From contig CAVTTK010000002.1 in assembly GCA_963737625.1 (NCBI GenBank), positions 372,001 to 436,000 on the forward strand: a stretch of 64,000 bases of DNA. Direction: 5' to 3'. Below, piece by piece: positions 43,180 through 51,161 of this stretch. Made by a program: the position numbers and the translations under genes. Below the pieces are notes generated by a model. It was given only the letters and a program-made list of their open reading frames with translations. It made no database searches and was not told where the DNA came from. Position 1 is the first letter of the stretch. Each line of letters begins with the position of its first letter. The stretch comes from Bog-756 sp963737625 (GTDB taxonomy: Bacteria > Actinomycetota > Acidimicrobiia > Acidimicrobiales > RAAP-2).

Positions 43180-43185
43180 TAGCGT
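43180..43185 (+). promoter_or_regulatory. Leaderless -10 box of the folP2-like gene
   Basis: TAGCGT followed by 7 nt and GTG 43193. Confidence 0.52.
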
Positions 43186-43192
43186 CACGGCT

Positions 43193-44059
43193 GTGCGAGC
43201 CAGCCGCCTGACCCTCGGGGGGACGTCCTTCGACATCACCGACCGGGCTCTGGTGATGGGAATCCTCAACCGGACCCCCGACTCCTTCTACGACAAGGGA
43301 GCCACCTATGCGCTCGACGACCTGGTGCGCCGGGCCGAGGCGCTGGTCGGGGCCGGTGCCGATCTACTGGACGTGGGCGGGGTCAAGGCCGGTCCCGGGC
43401 CCGCAGTCGACGAGCCGGAGGAGCTCGACCGGGTCATCCCGGCCCTCGAGGCCCTTCGGGCCCGGTTCGATATCCCCCTGTCCGTAGACACCTGGAGAGC
43501 ATCGGTGGCCAAGGAGGCCTACGCCGTCGGCGCCGTGGTGGGCAACGACATCAGTGGGTTCGCCGACCCCGACTATCTGACGGTGGCCGCCGCCGCCGGG
43601 GCCACGGTGGTGGCGACGCACATCAGACTGGGACCCCGCATTCCCGACCCCAACCCCACCTACGACGACGTGGTCGAGGCGGTCCGGGCGTATCTGCTCC
43701 AACGGGCTGACTGGGCCGTCTCCGCCGGCCTGCCCCCGGACCGCATCGTGCTCGATGCCGGGCTCGATCTGGGCAAGACCGCCGAGCAGTCACTCACGCT
43801 GCTGCGGGCCTCGGGCCAACTCGCCGACCTGGGGTTTCCACTGCTCCTGTCGGCATCCAACAAGACATTCCTGGGCGTGGTCCTCGACCTCGAGATCGGG
43901 GAGCGTCGCGAGGCGTCCCTGGCCGCCACGGCCATAGGTGCCACGCTCGGGTGTCGGATCATGCGCGTCCACGACGTGGCCGCCCACCGTCAGGTGTGCG
44001 ACGTGCTCGGCCAGGTGGCCGCCGCCCGCCGGCACGACCGTGCCGGGGTGTCCCGGTGA
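43193..44059 (+). CDS. folP2: Dihydropteroate synthase-family protein, FolP2-like
   Basis: A 288-residue TIM-barrel pterin-binding protein. ALVMGILNRTPDSFYDKGAT and DLLDVGGVKAGPGPAVDEPE stand where true FolP has NVTPDSFSDGG and DIGGEST. These substitutions match what I recall of mycobacterial FolP2, a paralogue not shown to make dihydropteroate. Further conserved pieces are SVDTWRASVAKEAY, GNDISGF and SASNKTFLGVVLDL. The start at GTG 43193 follows a leaderless box. holA begins 13 bp after its stop, so the two probably form an operon. Real DHPS activity cannot be assumed. Confidence 0.82.
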   Translation: MRASRLTLGGTSFDITDRALVMGILNRTPDSFYDKGATYALDDLVRRAEALVGAGADLLDVGGVKAGPGPAVDEPEELDRVIPALEALRARFDIPLSVDTWRASVAKEAYAVGAVVGNDISGFADPDYLTVAAAAGATVVATHIRLGPRIPDPNPTYDDVVEAVRAYLLQRADWAVSAGLPPDRIVLDAGLDLGKTAEQSLTLLRASGQLADLGFPLLLSASNKTFLGVVLDLEIGERREASLAATAIGATLGCRIMRVHDVAAHRQVCDVLGQVAAARRHDRAGVSR

Positions 44060-44072
44060 CGCGAAGGTGGCC

Positions 44073-45107
44073 GTGAGCGCCGCCAGGTCCACGGCCGACG
44101 TGGACGCCGGCGGCGGCTCCCACGCCACGACCGAGCCGGTTGTGCTGGTCCGGGGGACCGACCCCTCGCTGGTGGCCCAGGCCGCCCATGCCCTGACCGA
44201 AGCGCTGGTGGGCGGGGGGGATCCATCGCTCATGGTCGAGGAGTTCGGCGGCCCCGGGGTCGAACCGTTCGACGTGGGAGCCGTCATCGATGCCTGCACC
44301 ACACCCCCGTTCCTGGTCGAGCGGCGGGTGGTGCTGGTGCGCGACATCGGCCAACTGACGCCCGGTGACGCCAAGCGGATCGTGGAGTACCTGAAGGACC
44401 CGTTGGTCACCACGGTCCTGGTGTTGGTGGCCGGGGGCGGGACCCTGCCGCCGGGCCTGACCAAGGCGGTGGGGGCCTCCGGCCGGGTGGTGGACACCTC
44501 GGTCGGGAACGGGCGGGCACGATCGCAGTGGCTGGCTGATCACGTGCGGGACGGGCCGGTCCGGTTGGACGGGGCGGCCACGGCCCTGCTGTCCGGCCAT
44601 CTGGGTGAGGACATGGGCCGCCTCGAGGGGCTGCTCGACACGCTGGCCTCCGCCTACGGTCGTGGCTCCACGGTCTCGGCCGACGACCTCGAGCCGTTTC
44701 TCGGCACGGCCGGCAACCTGGCCCCCTGGGACCTGACCGACGCCATCGACGCCGGCAGGCCGGCCCGGGCCCTGAGCGTGCTCCACCGGATGCTCGATGC
44801 GCCCGATTCCCATCCGTTGCGGATCATGTCCGTGCTCCACACCCACTACCGCAAGATGCTCCAGCTGGACGGATCCGGAGTGACGTCGGCGGAGGAGGCG
44901 GCACAGGTGCTGGGTATGAAGAGCGCCTTTCCGGCCAAGAAGGCGTTGGGGGAGTCCCGTCGGCTGGGTTCGGAGCGGATCGCCCGGGCCATCCGGTTAC
45001 TGGCCCGGGCCGACCTCGACGTGCGCGGGGAGACGGCGTTGTCGGGTGCGACGGTGCTCGAGGTGCTGGTGGCCCGCCTGTGCCGGCTGGCAGGGCCTGG
45101 TCGGTAG
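44073..45107 (+). CDS. holA: DNA polymerase III delta subunit
   Basis: A 344-residue clamp-loader subunit, which opens the beta clamp. Landmarks are VVLVRGTDPSLVAQAAHALT, PPFLVERRVVLVRDIGQLTP, TTVLVLVAGGGTLPPGLTKA, DLEPFLGTAGNLAPWDLTDA and the C-terminal helical collar HTHYRKMLQLDGSGVTSAEE. It fits actinobacterial HolA in length. GTG 44073 is preceded by GAAGG; an in-frame GTG two codons earlier exists. It follows the FolP2-like gene on the same strand. Confidence 0.88.
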   Translation: MSAARSTADVDAGGGSHATTEPVVLVRGTDPSLVAQAAHALTEALVGGGDPSLMVEEFGGPGVEPFDVGAVIDACTTPPFLVERRVVLVRDIGQLTPGDAKRIVEYLKDPLVTTVLVLVAGGGTLPPGLTKAVGASGRVVDTSVGNGRARSQWLADHVRDGPVRLDGAATALLSGHLGEDMGRLEGLLDTLASAYGRGSTVSADDLEPFLGTAGNLAPWDLTDAIDAGRPARALSVLHRMLDAPDSHPLRIMSVLHTHYRKMLQLDGSGVTSAEEAAQVLGMKSAFPAKKALGESRRLGSERIARAIRLLARADLDVRGETALSGATVLEVLVARLCRLAGPGR

Positions 45108-45117
45108 CCGTCGCCCC

Positions 45118-45810
45118 TCAGGAGGCGACGGCGTCCCGGGACTGCTCGCCCGCGTCGGCGACGTTCTCCGTCCAGTGGAAGCCGTCCCAGTAGCGGAACT
45201 GGTGGCGTCCGGTCGGGTCGGCCTTCCACCCGGCCGGCACCGTGGCCACGGCGGTGTCGGCCACCGGAAGGCTGGCCCGCTGTCGGGGACGGTAGGTGCG
45301 GGTCAGGGAGATCGGCTGCCGCGTCTTGGTGGCTGTGCCGGCGCTGCTGAAGAAGGTGCCGGACACCTCGAGGGGGGCCGGCTCGACCTCCGGCTCGACC
45401 TCCGGCTCGGTCGTCGGCCGGCCCGGACGGATTCCCTGGCCCTGCTCCCCGGCCTGCTTGAAGACGTCGAAGTCCACCAAGGGGGGTGCGACGACTCCGC
45501 CCACGGGCCGGTGGGCCTCGTGCGGTTGGGCCGATTCCGCTCCGAACTGTTCGAAGGGAAGGCTGGCGGCCCTACCGCCCGAGGCGATGGCTGACACTTT
45601 CGGCCGGCCCTTGAAGACGTAGAGGGACAGGCCGATGATGGGCACCAGTACCACCAGGATGAGATAGGCGGCCTTGCTTTCTTCGGCCCGTTTCCAGGCC
45701 CACCCGGGTTGCCGGATGAGGTCGGCGGCACCGACGATCATGGAGATCCCCACGATCATCGCCACCAGTTCGAGTGAGAACACACTCGGTCCAGCGATCT
45801 GTCCATTCAT
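45118..45810 (-). CDS. PLDc_N-like/DUF2510 membrane protein
   Basis: A 230-residue protein. It has two N-terminal hydrophobic segments (VFSLELVAMIVGISMIVGAA and KAAYLILVVLVPIIGLSLYV) in the pattern of the PLD-nuclease N-terminal (PLDc_N) two-helix domain. A proline/glutamate-rich linker (TEPEVEPEVEPAPLEV) follows. A C-terminal DUF2510 motif (PAGWKADPTGRHQFRYWDGF, HWTENVADAG) resembles those of actinobacterial surface or secretion-related proteins. An AGGAGG site precedes the ATG at 45810. It converges with holA. Function unknown. Confidence 0.78.
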   Translation of the reverse strand: MNGQIAGPSVFSLELVAMIVGISMIVGAADLIRQPGWAWKRAEESKAAYLILVVLVPIIGLSLYVFKGRPKVSAIASGGRAASLPFEQFGAESAQPHEAHRPVGGVVAPPLVDFDVFKQAGEQGQGIRPGRPTTEPEVEPEVEPAPLEVSGTFFSSAGTATKTRQPISLTRTYRPRQRASLPVADTAVATVPAGWKADPTGRHQFRYWDGFHWTENVADAGEQSRDAVAS

Positions 45811-45954
45811 GAGCCACAGCCTCCTGTTGTGTTGCCGATTACACCTACATCGCGAGCAGCGCAGTGGTGACCATCCCCGGTGGGGTTTTCCGAAGGCGCT
45901 GCTGGTTTGATCGTTCGTGTCCGGGCCGTGAAGCCCCGACGGTCAGTAGGCGAG

Positions 45955-46043
45955 TGCGGTATGAGAATCAATCGGCTTGCTGTGGCACTCGTGAAGCATC
46001 ACTCTTAGTGTTCAACAAAACACTTGGAGTAGTCAAGTCACTT
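45955..46043. other. AT-rich patch beyond the end of dnaE2
   Basis: About 90 bp that is conspicuously AT-rich for this genome. It contains an inverted repeat AGTGTT (46007-46012) / AACACT (46019-46024) with a 6-nt spacer. It could be a terminator-like hairpin for dnaE2 or a promoter or operator for the neighbour at 45810; no gene is visible. Confidence 0.35.
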
Positions 46044-49000
46044 TTAGCGAAAATCTCTCGAGGCGGGAACCGGACCCAGTTCGAGAGGCTCGAATCGCTC
46101 GGCCACCAGGGTCATCGATCCCTCCGAACGTTCGATCCGGCCGCGGACCAGGAGCGCTGGGCAGGACCGGGCCACCGGCCTCCACCGGATCCAAGCTCCT
46201 CGGGAGCACACGATGTTGACCATGCCGGTCTCGTCCTCGAGGTTCAAGAAGACGGCACCGTGTGCGCTCTCGGGCTGTTGTCGGTGGGTCACCACGCCGC
46301 CGACGGTGATCCGGTCACCGGTGGGCCTCGATCGCAGCGCCTCGGTGGCCAACACCCCCCGTCGGTCCAGTCCCTCGCGGGCCAACCCCATAGCCGTGGT
46401 GTCAGGGGCCATGCCGAGCGACCACAGGTCGTCGGCCACCTCTTCCCACGAGGTGGGCCGGGGGAGGGGCGGGGGATCCGAGCCGGTGACCACCCCGGGG
46501 AGGCGGTCCGAAGTGGCCTGGGACGCAGCTCCTGCTCCCCACACCAGTGACCGCCGGTTGATGCCGGGCACTGACGGTCGCACCGATCCGCCCAGGCCGT
46601 CGAGGGAGCCGGCCGATCCGCCCAGGCCGTCGAGGGCGCCGGCCGATCCGCCCAGGCCGTCGAGGGCGCCGGCCGTGGCCATGGCCTCCAGCTGGGTGCG
46701 GTTGACACCGGCCCGGCGCACCAGGTCCTCCATGCTCGACCAGGGCTGTCCCTCGGCGATCTGACCGGCGGTCTCCGTGCCGATGCCACGCACCGAGGAC
46801 AGTCCCAGTCGCACCGCCGGCCCGGTCCCCGACCCCAGATCCTCGAGTGCGGCGTCGGCTCGTCCGGCGTTCACGTCGGGCCGACGGACCACCACACCGT
46901 GGCGCTTGGCGTCGGCCACCAGGCTCTGCGGGGACCAGAACCCCATGGGTTGGGCGTTCAGCAGTCCGGCGGTGAACGCCGCCGGATAGTGCACCTTGCA
47001 CCAGGCGGTGGAGTACACCAGGTGGGCGAAGGCCACCGAGTGGCTCTCGGGGAACCCGAAGTTGGCGAAGGCGGCCAGTGCCGTGAACACCTGCTCGGCT
47101 ATCTCCTCGGAGACCTGGCGGGCTGCCATGCCGTCGAACAGCCGGCCGCGTAGACGGGCCATCCGCTCCCCCGACCGTTTGGCACTCATGGCCTGGCGCA
47201 GCTCGTCGGCTTCGGTGGGCGTGAAACCGGCCACGTCGATGGCGATCTGCATCAACTGTTCCTGAAAAAGGGGTACACCGAGGGTGCGTTCGAGGGCCGG
47301 TTGCAACAGCGGGTGGAGATAGGTGACTGGCTCGCTGCCGTTCCGCCTCCGGATGTAGGGGTGGACGGCGTTCCCCTGGATGGGCCCGGGGCGGATCAGG
47401 GCCACCTCGATGGCCAGGTCGTAGAAGCACCGAGGTTGGACCCGGGGAAGGGTGTTCATCTGGGCCCGTGACTCCACCTGGAACACCCCGACGGTGTCGG
47501 CCCGGCACAGCAGGTCGTAGACGGCCGGATCCTGTTCGAGGCGGGCCAGGTCGATCTCCACGTGGTGGAACTCGCGCACCAGGTCCACCATGTGGTGGAG
47601 CGCGGTGAGCATGCCCAGACCGAGCAGGTCGAACTTGACCAGTCCGGCCGCCGCGCAGTCGTCCTTGTCCCACTGCAGCACACTGCGGCCGGGCATCCGG
47701 CCCCACTCCACCGGGCAGACCTCGACCACCGGGCGGTCGCAGATGACCATGCCTCCCGAGTGGATGCCGAGGTGGCGGGGGAAGTCGATCAGCTCGGCGG
47801 CCAGGTCCCTCACCAGCGGAGGAAGGTCGTCCCGTTCGTGGATCGCCTCACCCCGTTCGACCGACTTCGACCAGCTGTCGGCTTCCTCGACGGTGTGACC
47901 GAGGGCCTTGCCCACATCGCGCAGGGCCGAGCGCGAGCGGTAGGTGATGACGTTGGCCACCTGGGCGGCGTGTCGTCGGTCGTAGCGTTCGTAGACGTAC
48001 TGGATGACCTCCTCGCGCCGACCGGACTCGATGTCGACGTCGATGTCCGGTGGGCCGTCCCGGGCCGGGGAGAGGAAGCGCTCGAACAGCAGTCCGAGGG
48101 AGACGGCGTCGACGTTGGTGATGCCGAGGGCGTAACAGACCGCCGACGTGGCCGCCGACCCCCGACCCTGGCAGAAGATGTCCTCCCGTCGACAGAAGGT
48201 GACGATGTCCCAGACGGTGAGGAAGTAGCCCGGGAACCCGAGTGCTCCGATGATGTCCAGCTCCCGGTCGAGCTGGGCCCAGGCCCCCGGGACCCGTTCG
48301 GTCTCGCGCGGCCCGTACCGGTCGATGGCCCCCCGGCGGACCAACTCCACCAGCCAGGTCTGCTCGGTGTACCCCGCCGGTACCGGGAAGTCGGGAAGTC
48401 GTGGCGCCACCAGGCGCAGGTCGAAGACGCAGGCCTCGGCCAGCTCAGCGGCCTGGTCGACCACCCCGGGCCACCGGGCGAACCGCCGGCGTTGCTCGGC
48501 CTCCCCCCGCAGGCAGGCGGTGGCCGACGAGGGAAGCCACCCCTCGAGGTCGGCCAGGGTGCGCCGGGCCCGCACCGCGGCCAGAGCGGTGCTCAAGGGA
48601 AAGCGGGCCGGCGTGGCGTAGTGCACGTTGTTGGTGGCCACCGGGGTCACCCCCCGCTCGATGGCCAACAGGGCCAGAGCGTCGTTGCGGGTGGCATCGA
48701 TCGGATGACCGTGATCCCAGAGTTCGACGGCCAGGTGGTCCCGACCGAACCGTCCGATCAGGTGATCGAGGGTGTGCGCCGCCGCGGCCGGCCCCTCGGT
48801 GGTGAGGGCGGTGGCCAGCGCCCCCTTGCGGCACCCGGTGAGCACCTGCCAGTGTCCGTCGTGGTGGTCCGACAGCGCGTCGAGGGTGATGACCGGCTTG
48901 CCTTTCTCGCCGCCGGCCAGATGGGCCTCGGCGATGACCCGGCTGAGCGAGGCATAGCCCTCGGGGTCGCGGGCCAGCACCACCAGGTGGGTGCCGTCGG

Positions 49001-49250
49001 GATCGGCCACGCCGGTGCGGATCCCCACCGGTCCCGCCCCGGTGATGGTGAGCTCGGCGCCGAAGACGGTGGGCAGACCGAGGGCACGGGCCGCCTCGGC
49101 GAAACGGACCACGCCGTAGAGGCCGTTGTGATCGGTCAGAGCCAGCGCCGACAGGCCCAGCCGGACCGCTTCGGCGGCCAGCTCCTCAGGGTGGCTGGCA
49201 CCGTCGAGGAAGGAGAAGTTGGAGTGGGCGTGCAGTTCGGCGTAGGTCAT
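46044..49250 (-). CDS. dnaE2: Error-prone DNA polymerase, DnaE2
   Basis: A 1068-residue C-family polymerase for translesion synthesis. The N-terminal PHP domain is YAELHAHSNFSFLDGASHPE with ALALTDHNGLYGVVRFAEAA. The palm catalytic aspartates are in GPPDIDVDIESGRREEVIQY (about residue 405). FPRHLGIHSGGMVICDRPV, QIAIDVAGFTPTEADELRQA and a helix-hairpin-helix region (about 845) follow, then a C-terminal OB fold (VFLNLEDETGMVNIVCSRGA). It lacks the proofreading partner contacts of DnaE1. It is third in the imuA-imuB-dnaE2 SOS cassette, starting 18 bp after imuB. A 30-bp triplicated repeat lies in its C-terminal linker. Confidence 0.96.
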   Translation of the reverse strand: MTYAELHAHSNFSFLDGASHPEELAAEAVRLGLSALALTDHNGLYGVVRFAEAARALGLPTVFGAELTITGAGPVGIRTGVADPDGTHLVVLARDPEGYASLSRVIAEAHLAGGEKGKPVITLDALSDHHDGHWQVLTGCRKGALATALTTEGPAAAAHTLDHLIGRFGRDHLAVELWDHGHPIDATRNDALALLAIERGVTPVATNNVHYATPARFPLSTALAAVRARRTLADLEGWLPSSATACLRGEAEQRRRFARWPGVVDQAAELAEACVFDLRLVAPRLPDFPVPAGYTEQTWLVELVRRGAIDRYGPRETERVPGAWAQLDRELDIIGALGFPGYFLTVWDIVTFCRREDIFCQGRGSAATSAVCYALGITNVDAVSLGLLFERFLSPARDGPPDIDVDIESGRREEVIQYVYERYDRRHAAQVANVITYRSRSALRDVGKALGHTVEEADSWSKSVERGEAIHERDDLPPLVRDLAAELIDFPRHLGIHSGGMVICDRPVVEVCPVEWGRMPGRSVLQWDKDDCAAAGLVKFDLLGLGMLTALHHMVDLVREFHHVEIDLARLEQDPAVYDLLCRADTVGVFQVESRAQMNTLPRVQPRCFYDLAIEVALIRPGPIQGNAVHPYIRRRNGSEPVTYLHPLLQPALERTLGVPLFQEQLMQIAIDVAGFTPTEADELRQAMSAKRSGERMARLRGRLFDGMAARQVSEEIAEQVFTALAAFANFGFPESHSVAFAHLVYSTAWCKVHYPAAFTAGLLNAQPMGFWSPQSLVADAKRHGVVVRRPDVNAGRADAALEDLGSGTGPAVRLGLSSVRGIGTETAGQIAEGQPWSSMEDLVRRAGVNRTQLEAMATAGALDGLGGSAGALDGLGGSAGSLDGLGGSVRPSVPGINRRSLVWGAGAASQATSDRLPGVVTGSDPPPLPRPTSWEEVADDLWSLGMAPDTTAMGLAREGLDRRGVLATEALRSRPTGDRITVGGVVTHRQQPESAHGAVFLNLEDETGMVNIVCSRGAWIRWRPVARSCPALLVRGRIERSEGSMTLVAERFEPLELGPVPASRDFR
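46585..46674 (-). repeat. Three 30-bp tandem repeats inside dnaE2
   Basis: Units start at 46585, 46615 and 46645; the first differs from the others by one base (GGAGCC against GGCGCC). They encode repeats of the type GALDGLGGSA in the linker between the helix-hairpin-helix region and the OB fold. Confidence 0.93.
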
Positions 49251-49268
49251 GTCGACGGGATCGCTCGG

Positions 49269-50375
49269 CTATCCGTACGTGGCTTCGACCCACCAGCGGC
49301 CCCGTTCGGCCAGCATCAGGTGGGCTGCCGGCCCGGTGACGGTCTGCAGGCGGGCGCTCCTCCGTCGGGACCTCGACCACCAGCGTTCGTCCGACGGCCA
49401 CGGACCGGCCCAGGCGGTCACGGACGACCACGGGCCCTGTTCCACCGACAGACGGCACGGGGCCCCGGTGAGGAGCCCTCGGGCCGACACCGTGAGCGGC
49501 TCCCCGTCGGCGTCGACCAGCTCGGCCCGGAGGGGAGCGGGGTACACGACGGCCGGCGCCGGTGGAGGGATCTGGCCGGGCCACGGCCCCCCGGCAGGTG
49601 CGTCGGACCGCCCTCCGGGGGAGGTGGGATCGGAGTGGGTCCCCTGGGCGTTCCAGGTTACGAAACGGGCGCGTTGGACCGGCCCGCGGCCTCCTTGGAG
49701 ATGGGCGGTCACCACGCCGTCCGGGCCCAGGAGATCCTGCACAGCGGTCAGGGCCCGACCGGCCCGGGCATCGGTGTCGCTCACCCCGCCCCAGAAGCCG
49801 GGCTGACCGGCCGTGGGGGTGGCGGTCGCACCGTTGTCCAGGAGGCGTCGGCCGACAGTCGCCCGGCGCAGGTCGCCGAGTTCTCCGCTCCGACCCCCGG
49901 CCACCCGGTGGCCGGCCACCCCGTCCGATCCGAATCGGCCCAGCACATGGGACTCGGGGAGGGCGGCGAAGTCACCGAGGGTGCGGATGCCCAACCGGTC
50001 CAGCAGTTCAGCCAGGTCGGGCTGGCCGAGGACGCTCACGGAAAAGGGAGCCAGGAAGCCGGGGGTCCCCCCGGCGGGGACGATGACGCCCCCTCGGGCG
50101 GCGAGCACCGCGGCGAACAGCCCGTCGGCCACACCGACCTCGACGGCGGTGAGGGCCGAGGCGGTCTCGGCGACCAGCTGGACCAGTGCACTCTCACCGC
50201 CGAAGTAGCGGGCTGGCCCGTGGACCGGCAACGAGCAGATCCCCGGACGGACGGTGGTGACCCACGGGCAGTAGTTGTCGACGGCCTCGACCACACGGGC
50301 GAACAGCCGGAGGATGTCGCCGTCCTCGTCCTCGTCGAGCAGGTCGGGACAGCGCACCACCAGGAGTCGGTTCAC
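49269..50375 (-). CDS. imuB: ImuB, reduced Y-family polymerase-like mutasome protein
   Basis: A 368-residue ImuB, about 150 residues shorter than the roughly 525-residue mycobacterial form. The N-terminus VNRLLVVRCPDLLDEDEDGD appears to join the usual first CPDW motif directly to the later RCP(D/E)L motif, losing about 50 residues of palm/fingers. Normal sequence follows: TTVRPGICSLPVHGPARYFG, ADGLFAAVLAARGG and DLLDRLGIRTLGDFAALPES-type HhH. After ADGVAGHR-like sequence it jumps to AGQPGFWGGVSDTD, so the little finger is missing but a clamp-motif relative (QPGFWG) is kept. The C-terminal ImuB domain (AGPWPSDERWWSR, RGRWWVEATYG) is intact. GTG 50375 overlaps the imuA stop (GTGA), so translation is coupled. 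Confidence 0.87.
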   Translation of the reverse strand: MNRLLVVRCPDLLDEDEDGDILRLFARVVEAVDNYCPWVTTVRPGICSLPVHGPARYFGGESALVQLVAETASALTAVEVGVADGLFAAVLAARGGVIVPAGGTPGFLAPFSVSVLGQPDLAELLDRLGIRTLGDFAALPESHVLGRFGSDGVAGHRVAGGRSGELGDLRRATVGRRLLDNGATATPTAGQPGFWGGVSDTDARAGRALTAVQDLLGPDGVVTAHLQGGRGPVQRARFVTWNAQGTHSDPTSPGGRSDAPAGGPWPGQIPPPAPAVVYPAPLRAELVDADGEPLTVSARGLLTGAPCRLSVEQGPWSSVTAWAGPWPSDERWWSRSRRRSARLQTVTGPAAHLMLAERGRWWVEATYG

Positions 50376-51148
50376 GTCGGCCCCACAGAGCCGGCATCGG
50401 CTAGCGCCCCGGTGGGGGACGGGAGCCACAATCGGCGGTGCCGGGGTCGTGCCGCCGACCGACGGCCGGTGGCGGTCACCGTCATGCTCCGTCGGGACAG
50501 GAATCCCTCGCCGGTTCCGGCACCGTCCCAGCGTGTCTCCCCGACGCTCAGGTGCAGGTCGGGAGGGTCGGGCCAGCCGGCCCGGCCCGGCACCACCACC
50601 AGGATGGACCGGCGCTCCCTGGCCCTGGCCACCAGTTTCCTGGCCATGGTCTGACGAGGGGGGAACGGCGGGCAGAGCACCACCAGGTCCATGCCGTCGA
50701 TCAGCGCCGCGGTGGCTTCGGCCCAGGCGGCGTCGGGGCGTGGGATCACGGCCAGTCGGGCCAGGTCGATACCGGCCTCGCATGCCGCCACCGCGCCCAG
50801 GCCGTCCAGTCCGACCAGGGCACACCACGATCCGGCCCCGGACGCCGCCGTCAGGAGGGCCAGGGCCACGCTGACACTGCCGTCGGCTGCCCGGTCCACA
50901 TCGGTGCCCCCGCCCGGTCCGCTGACCACGATGGTGGTCCCTCGTCGGAGACTGCCGTCCGGGAACAGACCGCCGAGAGGTGGGGCCACCGGGAGGATGC
51001 GGGTCTGGCTCGAGGAGACAGGTCGCGTGCGCTCGGCCAGCAGGGCCAGGGCCGCCAGGTCACGCTGGCGGTCCAGCTTCCGGCCCGGGAGCGGCCCTTC
51101 CGGGCATGGGGTATCCGCGTCCGGCCGACGGGGAGATGCTACGAACAT
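50372..51148 (-). CDS. imuA: ImuA, RecA-like mutasome accessory protein
   Basis: A 258-residue ImuA'-type protein. Central sequences are RRGTTIVVSGPGGGTDVDRA, LALLTAASGAGSWCALVGLD, AACEAGIDLARLAVIPRPDA, LIDGMDLVVLCPPFPPRQTM and ARARERRSILVVVPGRAGWP. They match the RecA-like core with a degenerate nucleotide loop, and the C-terminus ends RRLWLPSPTG. ImuA links RecA to ImuB and DnaE2 in translesion synthesis. The ATG at 51148 lies within the SOS box and 7 nt after TACTAT, so the mRNA is leaderless and LexA would cover the start. The frame is open upstream to 51424 but has no coding signature there. Confidence 0.87.
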   Translation of the reverse strand: MFVASPRRPDADTPCPEGPLPGRKLDRQRDLAALALLAERTRPVSSSQTRILPVAPPLGGLFPDGSLRRGTTIVVSGPGGGTDVDRAADGSVSVALALLTAASGAGSWCALVGLDGLGAVAACEAGIDLARLAVIPRPDAAWAEATAALIDGMDLVVLCPPFPPRQTMARKLVARARERRSILVVVPGRAGWPDPPDLHLSVGETRWDGAGTGEGFLSRRSMTVTATGRRSAARPRHRRLWLPSPTGALADAGSVGPT

Positions 51149-51161
51149 ATGTTCGATAGTA
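51143..51161 (-). promoter_or_regulatory. SOS box and leaderless -10 of the imuA-imuB-dnaE2 cassette
   Basis: GAACATATGTTC at 51143-51154 is a perfect GAAC-N4-GTTC LexA site of the actinobacterial type, flanked by C and G. The minus-strand -10 TACTAT lies at 51161-51156, and the ATG of imuA (51148-51146) is inside the palindrome, 7 nt after the -10. LexA bound here would block initiation directly. Confidence 0.9.

Noticed and set aside
46020..46036. HspR-type inverted repeat (HAIR) near CTTGGAGTAGTCAAG
   Set aside because: The half-sites and spacing do not match the CTTGAGT-N7-ACTCAAG consensus, and no heat-shock gene is adjacent.
46585..46674. CRISPR array
   Set aside because: Units are adjacent with no spacers and code in frame within dnaE2. 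The same argument excludes the repeat array at 39699-39841.
47562..50654. A 1030-codon plus-strand ORF antisense to dnaE2 and imuB
   Set aside because: It mirrors codon bias of a GC-rich gene on the other strand, has His/Gly/Val-rich low-complexity composition and no recognisable domain.
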